Of a DNA stretch of 32,981 bases, positions 8,165 to 15,785 are shown in pieces; position 1 is the first letter of the stretch; each line of letters begins with the position of its first letter. The position numbers were made by a program, and so were the translations under genes. The stretch is from Spirochaetota bacterium. Lineage in GTDB: Bacteria; Spirochaetota; Spirochaetia; SPDA01; JAJSAL01. The notes beneath the pieces were generated by a model that saw nothing but the letters and a program-made list of their open reading frames with translations, searched no databases and had not been told where the DNA came from. Location of the stretch: NCBI GenBank assembly GCA_024274705.1, contig JAJSAL010000136.1, positions 1 to 32,981 of the forward strand, written 5' to 3'.

Positions 8165-9286
8165 TCATGTTGTTTTTGCCTCGCTGTAATCTTTTCCATA
8201 TTTATTTGCACTTTCTACCATAGTGATGAAATTTTCAGGCTTCACTCCGGGATGGATCGAGTTTGAAGAACAGAGGATATATCCGCCGCCGGGAGCCGCC
8301 GCCTGAATAGCCTCCAGGACTGCCGTATCCACATCCTCACGTGTTCCATTGCAGAGCAGCTGTCCACAGTCTATGTTCCCTAAAAGACAGAGGGAATCGC
8401 CGTGTCTGGTTTTCATCTTTCCCAGATCCATGCCTGCACCTGGTTCCAGGGGATTAAGGCCATGGTACCCGGTGTCGATGATCTGATCCATGATGCCCCA
8501 GAGGTTTCCGTCACTGTGAAAAACGCTATGCCCACCCAGGGAATGGACCCGTTCCACCAGCCGTTTATTATAGGGAGCGATGAGCTCCGCATAAAGGTGG
8601 GGAGAGAGGAGGGTGGAGTTTTTATCCGCCACATCATCCTCTATCACGATTATCTCGGCTCCCATATCCATAGCCGTATCGATGAGGTTCAGATTAAACT
8701 CAACGGTCATGTTCGACAATTCGTGGACGAATACGGGATCATCCATACAATCCATGAGAAACTGTTCCATACCTCGAAGACGAGTGTTCCGGACAAAGGT
8801 TCCCCGGAGTATGAAAAACTGAGCCAGTTTCCCCTTGGTTGCCTGAACGGATGCATTGAGCAGAAGGAGAGTCTCTGGAGAAAGAACAGGAGGGGTGTAG
8901 TGTGCAACGTCTTCCCTGTTTTTTATGGGAGGTTCCACAAGGAACGGCAGCCCATGGGGATTCAGTTTCATCACGCATCCCCAGCTGTTTTTATACAGCC
9001 CATTGTCCTGGAGAGTTCCCGAGTCCACTTCCATGGTGGTAATACCGTCAATGCCGAGATGAACATGAAGCTTAAGGGCGGTAGTGAACAAGGCGGCCAT
9101 TTCCTCCCGGTTCATCAGGACAAGAGGTTTTGCTTCAGGAACGTTGTCAAACAGTACTTTCGCGATATTTGAAATCGAGGTTTCGTTGATAGCGTGAATC
9201 CACAGAGGAACACGGTCGGGCTGCTCGAGGTTGAGGGCTTTGATGATGCGGTCTCTGCCGGTTACCAGGGCGGTGTCTGCCCTCAC
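8165..9286 (-). CDS. Uroporphyrinogen decarboxylase (UroD/MtaA) family protein
   Basis: A 373-residue protein of the UroD fold. I start it at GTG 9286, which overlaps the rhomboid stop codon (GTGA) and has AGGAGG about 8 bp ahead; longer open frame upstream is just the rhomboid gene in another frame. Family marks are the N-terminal RDRIIKALNLEQPDRVP, HSDGN at 257-261 (the metal/substrate His strand of the MtaA-like branch), LNPLEPGAGMDL, and LLGNIDCG. It resembles the large uncharacterised branch linked to methyl transfer or corrinoid chemistry more than genuine haem-pathway HemE. Neighbours give no haem genes, so I would not name it hemE. Coupled translation with the rhomboid gene is likely. 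Confidence 0.8.
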   Translation of the reverse strand: MRADTALVTGRDRIIKALNLEQPDRVPLWIHAINETSISNIAKVLFDNVPEAKPLVLMNREEMAALFTTALKLHVHLGIDGITTMEVDSGTLQDNGLYKNSWGCVMKLNPHGLPFLVEPPIKNREDVAHYTPPVLSPETLLLLNASVQATKGKLAQFFILRGTFVRNTRLRGMEQFLMDCMDDPVFVHELSNMTVEFNLNLIDTAMDMGAEIIVIEDDVADKNSTLLSPHLYAELIAPYNKRLVERVHSLGGHSVFHSDGNLWGIMDQIIDTGYHGLNPLEPGAGMDLGKMKTRHGDSLCLLGNIDCGQLLCNGTREDVDTAVLEAIQAAAPGGGYILCSSNSIHPGVKPENFITMVESANKYGKDYSEAKTT

Positions 9287-10044
9287 CAGGGTCTCCTCCT
9301 GCCGGGGGCTTCTCTTCCCATGGCAAACAGCCTGATAAAGAGGACTCCTATGACGAACCCTCCGATATGGGCCGCATAGGCAACACCCCCGGCCTGGGAG
9401 CCTCCCCCCAGCATGCCGAGTCCGCTTATAAGCTGAAACAAAAACCATATTCCGATGGCTGCCAGGGCGGGAACCGTGGCAAGAAAACGGAAAATCAGCA
9501 CCAGGACCCTTTTCCTGGGAAAGAGGATGAGATATCCTCCGAGTACACCGGAAATTGCCCCGGAAGCTCCCAGGCTGGGAATGTATAGATTGGCTTGGGA
9601 AAAAAACGAAAACAATACATGGGCCAGGGATGCTGCAACACCGCAGAAAAGATAGAAGAACAGATACCTCACATGTCCGATACGGTCCTCGATATTATCC
9701 CCGAAAATGAAGAGGAAGAGCATATTCCCTGCGATGTGTGCAAATCCACCGTGCATGAACATAGACGTAAGAAGGGTGAAATAAACAGGAACAGGTGTTG
9801 CCATCAGTCCGGGTATCCGAAATACTTTTCCGGTTGCAGCGTCACGCACGATCCGGCTCTGGGTAACGATGTCCCGGCCTGTGAGTATTTCCCCGGGGAC
9901 GGTGGAAAAAGCGTTTGTGAATTCCAGATTGTTTCCAAACTGTTGGAGAAAGAGGAATACGAATACATTGACGGCGATAAAGAGGTAATTCACTACCGGC
10001 CTGGTAAGGCGATCGGAATTGTCATCACTTAAGGGAAGAAGCAT
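9283..10044 (-). CDS. Rhomboid family intramembrane serine protease
   Basis: A 253-residue inner-membrane protein with six to seven TM segments. The catalytic Ser is in GASGAISG (S161) and the catalytic His in AAHIGG (H226); the usual HGGFAHIAGNMLFL (98-111) supplies H98 and N107. About 55 residues of periplasmic loop lie between TM1 and TM2. This is a complete, active-looking rhomboid that would cut TM segments of unknown substrates. ATG 10044 has AAGGAG 7 bp ahead. It is the first gene of the operon with the UroD-like and methyltransferase genes, and is divergent from the pseudouridine synthase gene. Confidence 0.9.
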   Translation of the reverse strand: MLLPLSDDNSDRLTRPVVNYLFIAVNVFVFLFLQQFGNNLEFTNAFSTVPGEILTGRDIVTQSRIVRDAATGKVFRIPGLMATPVPVYFTLLTSMFMHGGFAHIAGNMLFLFIFGDNIEDRIGHVRYLFFYLFCGVAASLAHVLFSFFSQANLYIPSLGASGAISGVLGGYLILFPRKRVLVLIFRFLATVPALAAIGIWFLFQLISGLGMLGGGSQAGGVAYAAHIGGFVIGVLFIRLFAMGREAPGRRRPW

Positions 10045-10090
10045 GGATTGACTCCTTTGTTGACTTCAGGGATAAATAGTACTATATGAT

Positions 10091-10807
10091 ATGCAATTAT
10101 TGAATAGGAATGTCCAGGTTCTATACGAGGATGAGGCTGTCCTGGCAGTGAGAAAACCCTGCGGTATCGGTGTACAGCACGACCGGTCCGATGATATATC
10201 CCTCATGGATTATGCGGCAGATTATTTACGATCAAAGAAAAGGGGTAATGCCTACATCGGGCTTGTTCATCGTATCGACAAGCCCGCAAGCGGTGTAGTG
10301 ATATTCGGGAAAACCTCGGAATCCACAGCACGGCTGAATGCCGGGTTCGGCCAGGCAGCCTTTGAAAAAACGTACTGGGCTGTTCTCGACGGGTCACCTG
10401 AAGAAGAGGAGGGGATCCTCACTCACTATTGTAAAAAAGACGGGAAAAATAATAAGTCCTACGCTTTTGATTATCCCGGTAAAGGCAGGAAGAAGGCGGT
10501 TCTTCGATTTCGTCGTGTAGGTTTGTCGGACCGGTATACCTTCCTGGAAATCCTCCTGGTTACCGGCAGACATCATCAGATCCGCTGTCAGCTTGCACGG
10601 ATAAACTGTCACATCAAGGGGGATGTTAAATATGGATTCCCCAGGACGATTCCAGGCGGAGGCATTGCTCTCCACGCGTATGCTCTCGGGTTTCCCCATC
10701 CTGTAACCGGTGAGTGGCTATTCATACACGCAGAACCCCCGTCAGCTACGTTATGGGACCTTTTTAAACAGGTGTACCACGCAAAGAAAGATAAACAGCC
10801 CTGGTAA
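10091..10807 (+). CDS. RluA-family RNA pseudouridine synthase
   Basis: A 238-residue protein lacking an S4 domain. The catalytic Asp is D63 in VHRIDKPASGVVIFGKT, the RluA-family motif; TGRHHQIRCQL and GDVKYG further on are the other conserved blocks. It should isomerise uridine in rRNA or tRNA; the short length and missing S4 domain point to an RluA- or TruC-like enzyme, but the target site is not predictable. It is divergent from the rhomboid gene with only 46 bp between them. Two TTGACT boxes (10048 and 10060) lie there, the second 17 bp from TATATG, but that would place transcription start at or past the ATG, so the exact start codon is uncertain. Confidence 0.85.
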   Translation: MQLLNRNVQVLYEDEAVLAVRKPCGIGVQHDRSDDISLMDYAADYLRSKKRGNAYIGLVHRIDKPASGVVIFGKTSESTARLNAGFGQAAFEKTYWAVLDGSPEEEEGILTHYCKKDGKNNKSYAFDYPGKGRKKAVLRFRRVGLSDRYTFLEILLVTGRHHQIRCQLARINCHIKGDVKYGFPRTIPGGGIALHAYALGFPHPVTGEWLFIHAEPPSATLWDLFKQVYHAKKDKQPW

Positions 10808-10808
10808 C

Positions 10809-10849
10809 CTGTCCTACTACCACTTATCCTCATGGACAGGCGTGGTATC
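10809..10849. repeat. 41-bp direct repeat, left copy bounding the permease-kinase island
   Basis: This stretch, 2 bp after the pseudouridine synthase stop codon, matches 38 of 41 bases at 16802-16842, in the same orientation; the three differences are all transitions. The right copy is the 3' end of the LOG-family gene, and on the minus strand this copy still reads DTTPVHEDKW and a stop, with no gene body attached. It also contains CTGTCC...GGACAG and TACCAC...GTGGTA inverted pairs. It looks like a target-gene end duplicated by an insertion, or one member of a dispersed repeat. Confidence 0.7.
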
Positions 10850-10879
10850 CCATCCCTGATAGACACGTAACCTATACTC

Positions 10880-10908
10880 TTGACGTCCTAATGATGTCAC
10901 CCTATCAT
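10880..10908 (+). promoter_or_regulatory. Promoter with overlapping dyad upstream of the permease-kinase fusion
   Basis: TTGACG (10880-10885), 17 bp, TATCAT (10903-10908); transcription would start near 10915, about 26 nt before the ATG. A dyad TGACGTC-CTAAT-GATGTCA (10881-10899, one mismatch) covers the -35 box and spacer, a natural place for a repressor or autoregulator, possibly the LuxR-type domain encoded by the downstream gene. Confidence 0.45.
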
Positions 10909-10940
10909 AATTTTTAACCTGGCCGGTATCGCGCAGACGT

Positions 10941-13763
10941 ATGAAGAGTATGAAGCCAAGATTATTGAGTATTAAACACCTGAAAATCCAGACAAGTGTT
11001 TTAATAATACTTTCTATTCTGTTCCTCATCTTTCTTGTGCTGGATCCAAAAGTTTTTTTAAGTAAACATATTTACAGTTCCTTTATGTCTACAATTCCTT
11101 TTATGGGCATCCTGGCTCTGGCAATGACTCCGATTGTCATTCTGGGAGAACTTGATCTTTCTTTTCCTTCCGTTTTAGCCATGACGGGTTGGGTTTTCAG
11201 TTCCACTCTTCAAGTTACCCAGAACATCTGGCTGGCTGCCTTTGTTTCTCTTCTGTTTGGTATCCTGGCCGGATTTTTAAACTATGTAATGATAATAAAA
11301 TTCGGGATTCCATCCATTGTAGCCACACTGGGAACCATGTTCTTCTGGCGGGGGCTGGTAAATGTTCTTGCGAAAGGACAGGGCATATCCCTCATAAAGG
11401 CGAAAGAGACAGTTTTTTATCAACTAAGCGTAGGAAGGTTAGCGAATTTAATTCCGGCACAAAGTATCTGGTTTCTGTCTTTCGCTATACTTTTTTTCAT
11501 TCTTTTCAAACGTTTTAATTTCAGTTCCCATATACTTTTCATCAGTGAAAACAAGAAAAAACCGGAGAGACGGAATAAAAAAATAAAAATCATCAAGATT
11601 GTTGTTTTTCTCCAGATGGGGTTCTTTTCGGCATTTTCCGGAATCTTAAGTAACCTGGAAGTAGGATATTTCTGGCCAAGTCAGGGACAGGGGTATCTTT
11701 TTCCTACCCTGGCAGCCGTATTCATAGGCGGAACATCGATGTTCGGAGGCTCCGGCACAATACTGGGAACGTTTATCGGCGCTATTATAATCGGTTCCCT
11801 GGAAGCGGGTATAGTTGCCGTAGGGTTTACCTCATTCTGGACACAGCTTATCTATGGCGTCATTATTATCATCTGCATCTTACTTTATAATAAGGATTTT
11901 AGCTTTAAATCCATATTGGCCAATATTATGGACACAACTACGGACAATATATATTTCAAGGATAAATCGTCATGTTTTGTACTGATTAATAATGCACTCG
12001 CCCTGCATCTGGGACTGGAAGACCCGTCCGCAGCAATCAATAAGACAGATTATAATTTCTTTCAGAAGAGCATAGCCGACCGGTCTTTACAGGAAGAAAA
12101 GAGTGTACTTGCCACGGGCGATCCTGTCAGCATAGAAGCAGAGGAACAAATATTAAGGACCGGAAATAAGTACAGTGTGCTGATAAAAAAATATCCTTTT
12201 TTTAATGAAAAAGGTGAAATTATCGGAACTTTCGGTATCACCCGGGACATTACAGAAAAAAACCGCTCCATAGAGCGTGAAAAAAGAATGCTGAAACAGA
12301 TTATGGAGGAACGGGATAAGTCCAGCAGACAGAAGACCATGTTTTTTATAAATATTGCCCACGAAGTTAAGACACCTTTGACACTGATAAAAAACTATCT
12401 TGATAAATACATAAAAACAGTGGGAATGAACGAAGATCTGGAGATTATCAAACAGAATATCGATAAACTTTCTCGGGACATGGTTAATTATCTGGATGCT
12501 GAAAAGCTGACAACAAAGAAAATATTTTACAATCATAATCAAATTGTCAATTTTACGAAAGCTCTCGAAAATGAAATCACTCTGTTTACCAGTTTTGCTG
12601 AAGAAAAAAACATCACAATTACATACGATCTGGAAAAAAAGGTGATGATAAAAGCGGACCCTTACGCTCTGGACAGGATAATTAACAATCTTGTTGAGAA
12701 TTCCATAAAATATACCGACCCCGGGGGAGCTATTCATATTACCCTGAAAACCTCCGATACGGCGGTCATCCTGAAAGTTAAGGATGATGGAATCGGAATA
12801 AGCGAAGAACAGAAACTGCATATATTCGAAGCGTTTTATCAATTATCGCACGAAAAGCGGAATATCCAGGGAATAGGGATGGGGCTTTTCATAGTAAAGA
12901 ACGTTGTAGCCTCCCTGGGCGGCAAAATAAAGGTAGAGAGCGAACTAACCGGAGGTACGGAATTTTCGGTAATTCTGGAGAAGTACACTATATCGCAGGG
13001 TGAAATACCCCGGACTTCGATACACTCTCCTTCTTCACCCGGAATCTTTCCGGTGGTACACGATCTGGAACAGATAGACTTCGATCAGAGTAAACATACA
13101 ATTTTTATTATTGACGACAATATCGATATGCTGGCCTTTCTTCAGACTTCCCTCAAATCCAAATACAATGTTTTTTCAGCCATCAACGGAGAAGAAGCAA
13201 TAAAGAAAATTTCCCTGATCCCGGTACCGGATCTTATCATTTCCGATATTATGATGGACGGTATTGACGGGTATCAACTTTTTCTCGAAATACACAATAC
13301 GGCGGAGTTAAGCCACATCCCCTTTATTTTCCTGACAGCTAAAAATACTGCAGACGAAAAAATAAAAGCCCTGTCCATGGGGGCCGTGGATTACATCTGT
13401 AAACCTTTCCTCATTGAGGAGATACAGATCAAAGTCGAAAATATTATTCAAAACAATGAAAAACTTCAAAACAAAGATATCAGGGAAATGAGTAAAAAAC
13501 TTGAACTTTTTCTCAGACAAAGCTTGAACGGTAACGATGATACGAGTAGAGAAATAGTTCTGAATAATGTATGTAAGCAATACCGCATATCGAACCGGGA
13601 GAAACAGGTGGTAACCCTGCTTATTGAGGGTTACCTGAACAAGGAAATAAGCGATGAACTGAACATATCCCGGAGTACCGTTGATTACCATATACACAAT
13701 ATTTATAAAAAACTGGGAGTCCAGAACAAAGTTGAACTGGTAAATCTTATCAAGGCCTATTGA
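10941..13763 (+). CDS. ABC sugar-permease / PAS / histidine kinase / receiver / LuxR-HTH fusion protein
   Basis: A 940-residue chimera. Residues 15-316 are an RbsC-like ABC permease (BPD_transp_2): PIVILGELDLSFPS, GIPSIVATLGTMFFWRG, then WPSQGQGY, FIGGTSMFGG and GTFIGAIIIGSLEAG. About 325-440 is PAS-like, ending GITRDITEKN. The kinase has H474 (NIAHEVKTPL), N587, KDDGIGI (614-620) and GIGMGLFIV (644-652). The receiver (719-832) has D725/D726, phospho-acceptor D769, T799 and K821. Residues 880-938 are a LuxR/GerE HTH. It should sense a ligand at the membrane and control transcription within one polypeptide. The permease loop 201-218 is polybasic and lacks the ATPase-docking pattern of the sister permease. 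The gene is visibly AT-rich. A binding protein, ATPase and second permease follow. No good RBS is seen. Confidence 0.9.
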   Translation: MKSMKPRLLSIKHLKIQTSVLIILSILFLIFLVLDPKVFLSKHIYSSFMSTIPFMGILALAMTPIVILGELDLSFPSVLAMTGWVFSSTLQVTQNIWLAAFVSLLFGILAGFLNYVMIIKFGIPSIVATLGTMFFWRGLVNVLAKGQGISLIKAKETVFYQLSVGRLANLIPAQSIWFLSFAILFFILFKRFNFSSHILFISENKKKPERRNKKIKIIKIVVFLQMGFFSAFSGILSNLEVGYFWPSQGQGYLFPTLAAVFIGGTSMFGGSGTILGTFIGAIIIGSLEAGIVAVGFTSFWTQLIYGVIIIICILLYNKDFSFKSILANIMDTTTDNIYFKDKSSCFVLINNALALHLGLEDPSAAINKTDYNFFQKSIADRSLQEEKSVLATGDPVSIEAEEQILRTGNKYSVLIKKYPFFNEKGEIIGTFGITRDITEKNRSIEREKRMLKQIMEERDKSSRQKTMFFINIAHEVKTPLTLIKNYLDKYIKTVGMNEDLEIIKQNIDKLSRDMVNYLDAEKLTTKKIFYNHNQIVNFTKALENEITLFTSFAEEKNITITYDLEKKVMIKADPYALDRIINNLVENSIKYTDPGGAIHITLKTSDTAVILKVKDDGIGISEEQKLHIFEAFYQLSHEKRNIQGIGMGLFIVKNVVASLGGKIKVESELTGGTEFSVILEKYTISQGEIPRTSIHSPSSPGIFPVVHDLEQIDFDQSKHTIFIIDDNIDMLAFLQTSLKSKYNVFSAINGEEAIKKISLIPVPDLIISDIMMDGIDGYQLFLEIHNTAELSHIPFIFLTAKNTADEKIKALSMGAVDYICKPFLIEEIQIKVENIIQNNEKLQNKDIREMSKKLELFLRQSLNGNDDTSREIVLNNVCKQYRISNREKQVVTLLIEGYLNKEISDELNISRSTVDYHIHNIYKKLGVQNKVELVNLIKAY

Positions 13764-13786
13764 CCTCTGAGTTTCCTGTGTAAATA

Positions 13787-13843
13787 CCCAGGTAAAACCT
13801 GGGGAAATAACCAGTTGCCCGGAATGGAAACCTGGTGTGTAAT
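13787..13843 (+). promoter_or_regulatory. Dyad and promoter upstream of the binding-protein gene
   Basis: A perfect palindrome CCCAGGT-AAA-ACCTGGG lies at 13787-13803, and AAACCTGG recurs 33 bp (about three helical turns) downstream at 13828-13835, inside a promoter TTGCCC (13815-13820) - 17 bp - TGTAAT (13838-13843). Transcription would start near 13850, before the AGGAGG of the binding-protein gene. No T-run follows the palindrome, so I read it as an operator (or an mRNA hairpin) rather than a terminator for the kinase gene. Confidence 0.45.
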
Positions 13844-13877
13844 AACCATGAGTTTCAATATACACAGGAGGATTTGT

Positions 13878-14897
13878 ATGAACAAAAAGATCATTACCGC
13901 GCTATTGTCGTTGCTGCTGATGCTGGGCCTGCAAGCTATGGTGTTCGGTGAAGGGTCCGCGGAGGTGAAAGCAGCGGAAGAGGGAAAGGCATTTTCGGAT
14001 GTTTCCATCGTGTTTTTTCCCGGTGGTCCCGAGGGTGGTTCCTTTGCATCTGTGGTTTACAGGGGAGCAAAGCTTGCGGAAGCAGTTTTGGGCTGTGAGG
14101 TCAGGTATGTTTGGTCGGACTGGATGCCCGACAAGATGGTTGCACAATTCAAGGATGCTGTTGCAATGCAGCCTGACGGAATTGCAATAATGGGCCATCC
14201 GGGAGTCGCTGCGTTTGCCCCCCTGGTCGATGAAGCACGGGCTAAGGGTATCGTGGTAACTTCCCAGAACACAACTCTGCCGGCTATCGAAGAAAAGTAT
14301 AGTGCAGAAGGTTTCGGGTACGTAGGACAGGAACTCTATCCTTCCGGGGTAAACCTCGCGAAAGCAGCTGCACAGAGAGCCGGTTTAAAAGCCGGGGACA
14401 AGGCATTGGTATGGGGACTTTTAGGCCAGGAAACAAGGGGCTTACGGACAAAAGGCTGCATTGATGCACTTGAAGAGATGGGTGTCATAGTAGATTACCT
14501 GGAAATTACCGATGCAATCAACTCGGATGCTTCCTTAGGAACACCGGTAATCGCAAGTTACATAGCGAGAAATCCCGATGTCAAACTTATCATTGCTGAC
14601 CACGGGGCCCTTACTTCCACAATGGGTACCTACCTGAACGCAGCCGGTTTAAAACCGGGTGATGTGTTCGGTGCAGGGTTTGACCTGAGCGCCGCTACTG
14701 CAGCTGCTATCAAAGACGGATGGATAGGGGCCGTATTGGACCAGCAGCCTTTTCTCCAGGGTTTCCTGCCGATTGTCCAGATAGCTTTGACAGTAAAATA
14801 CGGTTTTTCCGGACTGCATATTAATACCGGCGCTGCTATAATAGGACCTGAAAATATCGATTTGGTGGCGCCCCTGGCAGAACTGGGCATTAGATAA
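13878..14897 (+). CDS. Periplasmic sugar-type ABC substrate-binding protein
   Basis: A 339-residue type I periplasmic binding protein (Peripla_BP_4-like, ribose/simple-sugar group). I start at ATG 13878 because AGGAGG stands 7-8 bp ahead; a longer frame from 13815 has no such site. The N-terminal signal peptide (MNKKIITALLSLLLMLGL, cleavage about residue 24, VFG/EG) has no lipobox Cys, so the protein is likely soluble in the periplasm. The body shows the alternating folds of the family: VSIVFFPGG, QPDGIAIMGHPG, GIVVTSQNT, ALVWGLLGQETRG, VKLIIADHGA and FGAGFDLS. The ligand is probably a pentose, other sugar or related polyol; it cannot be named. It is the first gene of the transport set after the kinase fusion. 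Confidence 0.88.
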   Translation: MNKKIITALLSLLLMLGLQAMVFGEGSAEVKAAEEGKAFSDVSIVFFPGGPEGGSFASVVYRGAKLAEAVLGCEVRYVWSDWMPDKMVAQFKDAVAMQPDGIAIMGHPGVAAFAPLVDEARAKGIVVTSQNTTLPAIEEKYSAEGFGYVGQELYPSGVNLAKAAAQRAGLKAGDKALVWGLLGQETRGLRTKGCIDALEEMGVIVDYLEITDAINSDASLGTPVIASYIARNPDVKLIIADHGALTSTMGTYLNAAGLKPGDVFGAGFDLSAATAAAIKDGWIGAVLDQQPFLQGFLPIVQIALTVKYGFSGLHINTGAAIIGPENIDLVAPLAELGIR

Positions 14898-14923
14898 ATC
14901 TTAAACTATCAGGTTTGATAAAA

Positions 14924-15688
14924 ATGGCTGATGATGAACTTTTACGATTAGAATCCATATATAAATCATTCGGGCGGGTGAATGTTCTGGATAATATTAA
15001 CTTCCAGATCGGAAAGCAGGAAATCGTTGCATTGGTGGGAGACAATGGCGCCGGAAAATCTACTATCATTAAAATCATAACCGGTGTGCATCGTCCGACG
15101 TCAGGCACTATCTACTATAAGGGAAAAGACGTTACTAAAAACCATTCGGTTAAGAGGTCACGCCAGATAGGTATAGAAACAGTCTATCAGGAACGTGCCT
15201 TAGCCGACCTGCAGACAATGTGGCGTAATATGTTCGCCGGGAGAGAACTGACCGACAGGTTCGGGTTCATCAAAATAAGGAAGCAGAGGCAGGAAACAGA
15301 GCGAATGCTCCGTACACACATAGGGTTCACATCCAAAGCACTAACAGTTGACGTGGAAGTTGCGACTCTATCAGGCGGAGAGAAGCAGGGTGTTGCAATC
15401 GGAAGAGCTTTGTACTTCAATGCAGACCTGATCATTTTAGATGAGCCGACAATGGGTCTTTCCCTGACCGAAACAAAAAGGCTGCTTGATTTTGTGGTGG
15501 ACATAAAAGAAAAAGGGAAGTCGGTTATTTTCATCAGTCATAATATTTATCATGTATATTCCGTCTCTGACAGGTTCATCATACTGGATAGAGGTAAAAT
15601 CGCAGGTGAATATGCCAAAAAGGACATTACCCATGCCGAACTGGAAAATAAAATGGTATTACTGCATAAAACAGGCCGGATAAGGTAA
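14924..15688 (+). CDS. Sugar ABC transporter ATP-binding protein, single NBD
   Basis: A 254-residue ATPase with one complete nucleotide-binding domain: Walker A GDNGAGKST (39-47), Q-loop Q89, signature LSGGEKQ (149-155), Walker B LIILDEPT (169-176) and H-loop H206. It matches the sugar (RbsA/XylG-like) subfamily, but those usually have two fused domains of about 500 residues; this is the half-size form and should work as a homodimer. ATG 14924 is preferred over TTG 14915, nine bases upstream in frame. It starts 26 bp after the binding-protein gene, so both are surely co-transcribed; a strong hairpin separates it from the permease gene. Confidence 0.9.
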   Translation: MADDELLRLESIYKSFGRVNVLDNINFQIGKQEIVALVGDNGAGKSTIIKIITGVHRPTSGTIYYKGKDVTKNHSVKRSRQIGIETVYQERALADLQTMWRNMFAGRELTDRFGFIKIRKQRQETERMLRTHIGFTSKALTVDVEVATLSGGEKQGVAIGRALYFNADLIILDEPTMGLSLTETKRLLDFVVDIKEKGKSVIFISHNIYHVYSVSDRFIILDRGKIAGEYAKKDITHAELENKMVLLHKTGRIR

Positions 15689-15720
15689 AGAGATGGAAGA
15701 CTTGTTACAAACAGAAAGAA

Positions 15721-15747
15721 GTTGCCCGTGGGGTCTCCACGGGCAAC
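15721..15747 (+). terminator. Strong hairpin between ATPase and permease genes
   Basis: A perfect 11-bp stem, GTTGCCCGTGG paired with CCACGGGCAAC, with a five-base loop, followed by CTTTAATTAA. It may act as an intrinsic terminator or attenuator that lowers expression of the permease gene, or as a 3'-end stabiliser of the binding-protein/ATPase mRNA. The following T-tract is short, so termination may be partial. Confidence 0.6.
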
Positions 15748-15785
15748 CTTTAATTAACCTGGACTTTAGAAAATAGGTAGAAGAT

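Noticed and set aside
8402-9172. A 256-codon plus-strand frame
   Set aside because: It is antisense to the UroD-like gene, whose family motifs are clear, and shows no domain of its own.
9287-9448. N-terminal extension of the UroD-like protein
   Set aside because: The extra 54 codons are the rhomboid gene in another frame and lack family similarity; GTG 9286 has a good RBS and GTGA coupling.
10809-10849. Interleaved CTGTCC/GGACAG and TACCAC/GTGGTA pairs as an RNA pseudoknot
   Set aside because: The loop that would cross the first stem has only two bases, and the second pair is not fully kept in the other copy.
10817-11029. A 70-codon minus-strand frame ending DTTPVHEDKW
   Set aside because: Only the repeated LOG-gene end is meaningful; the rest is antisense to the fusion gene and its promoter.
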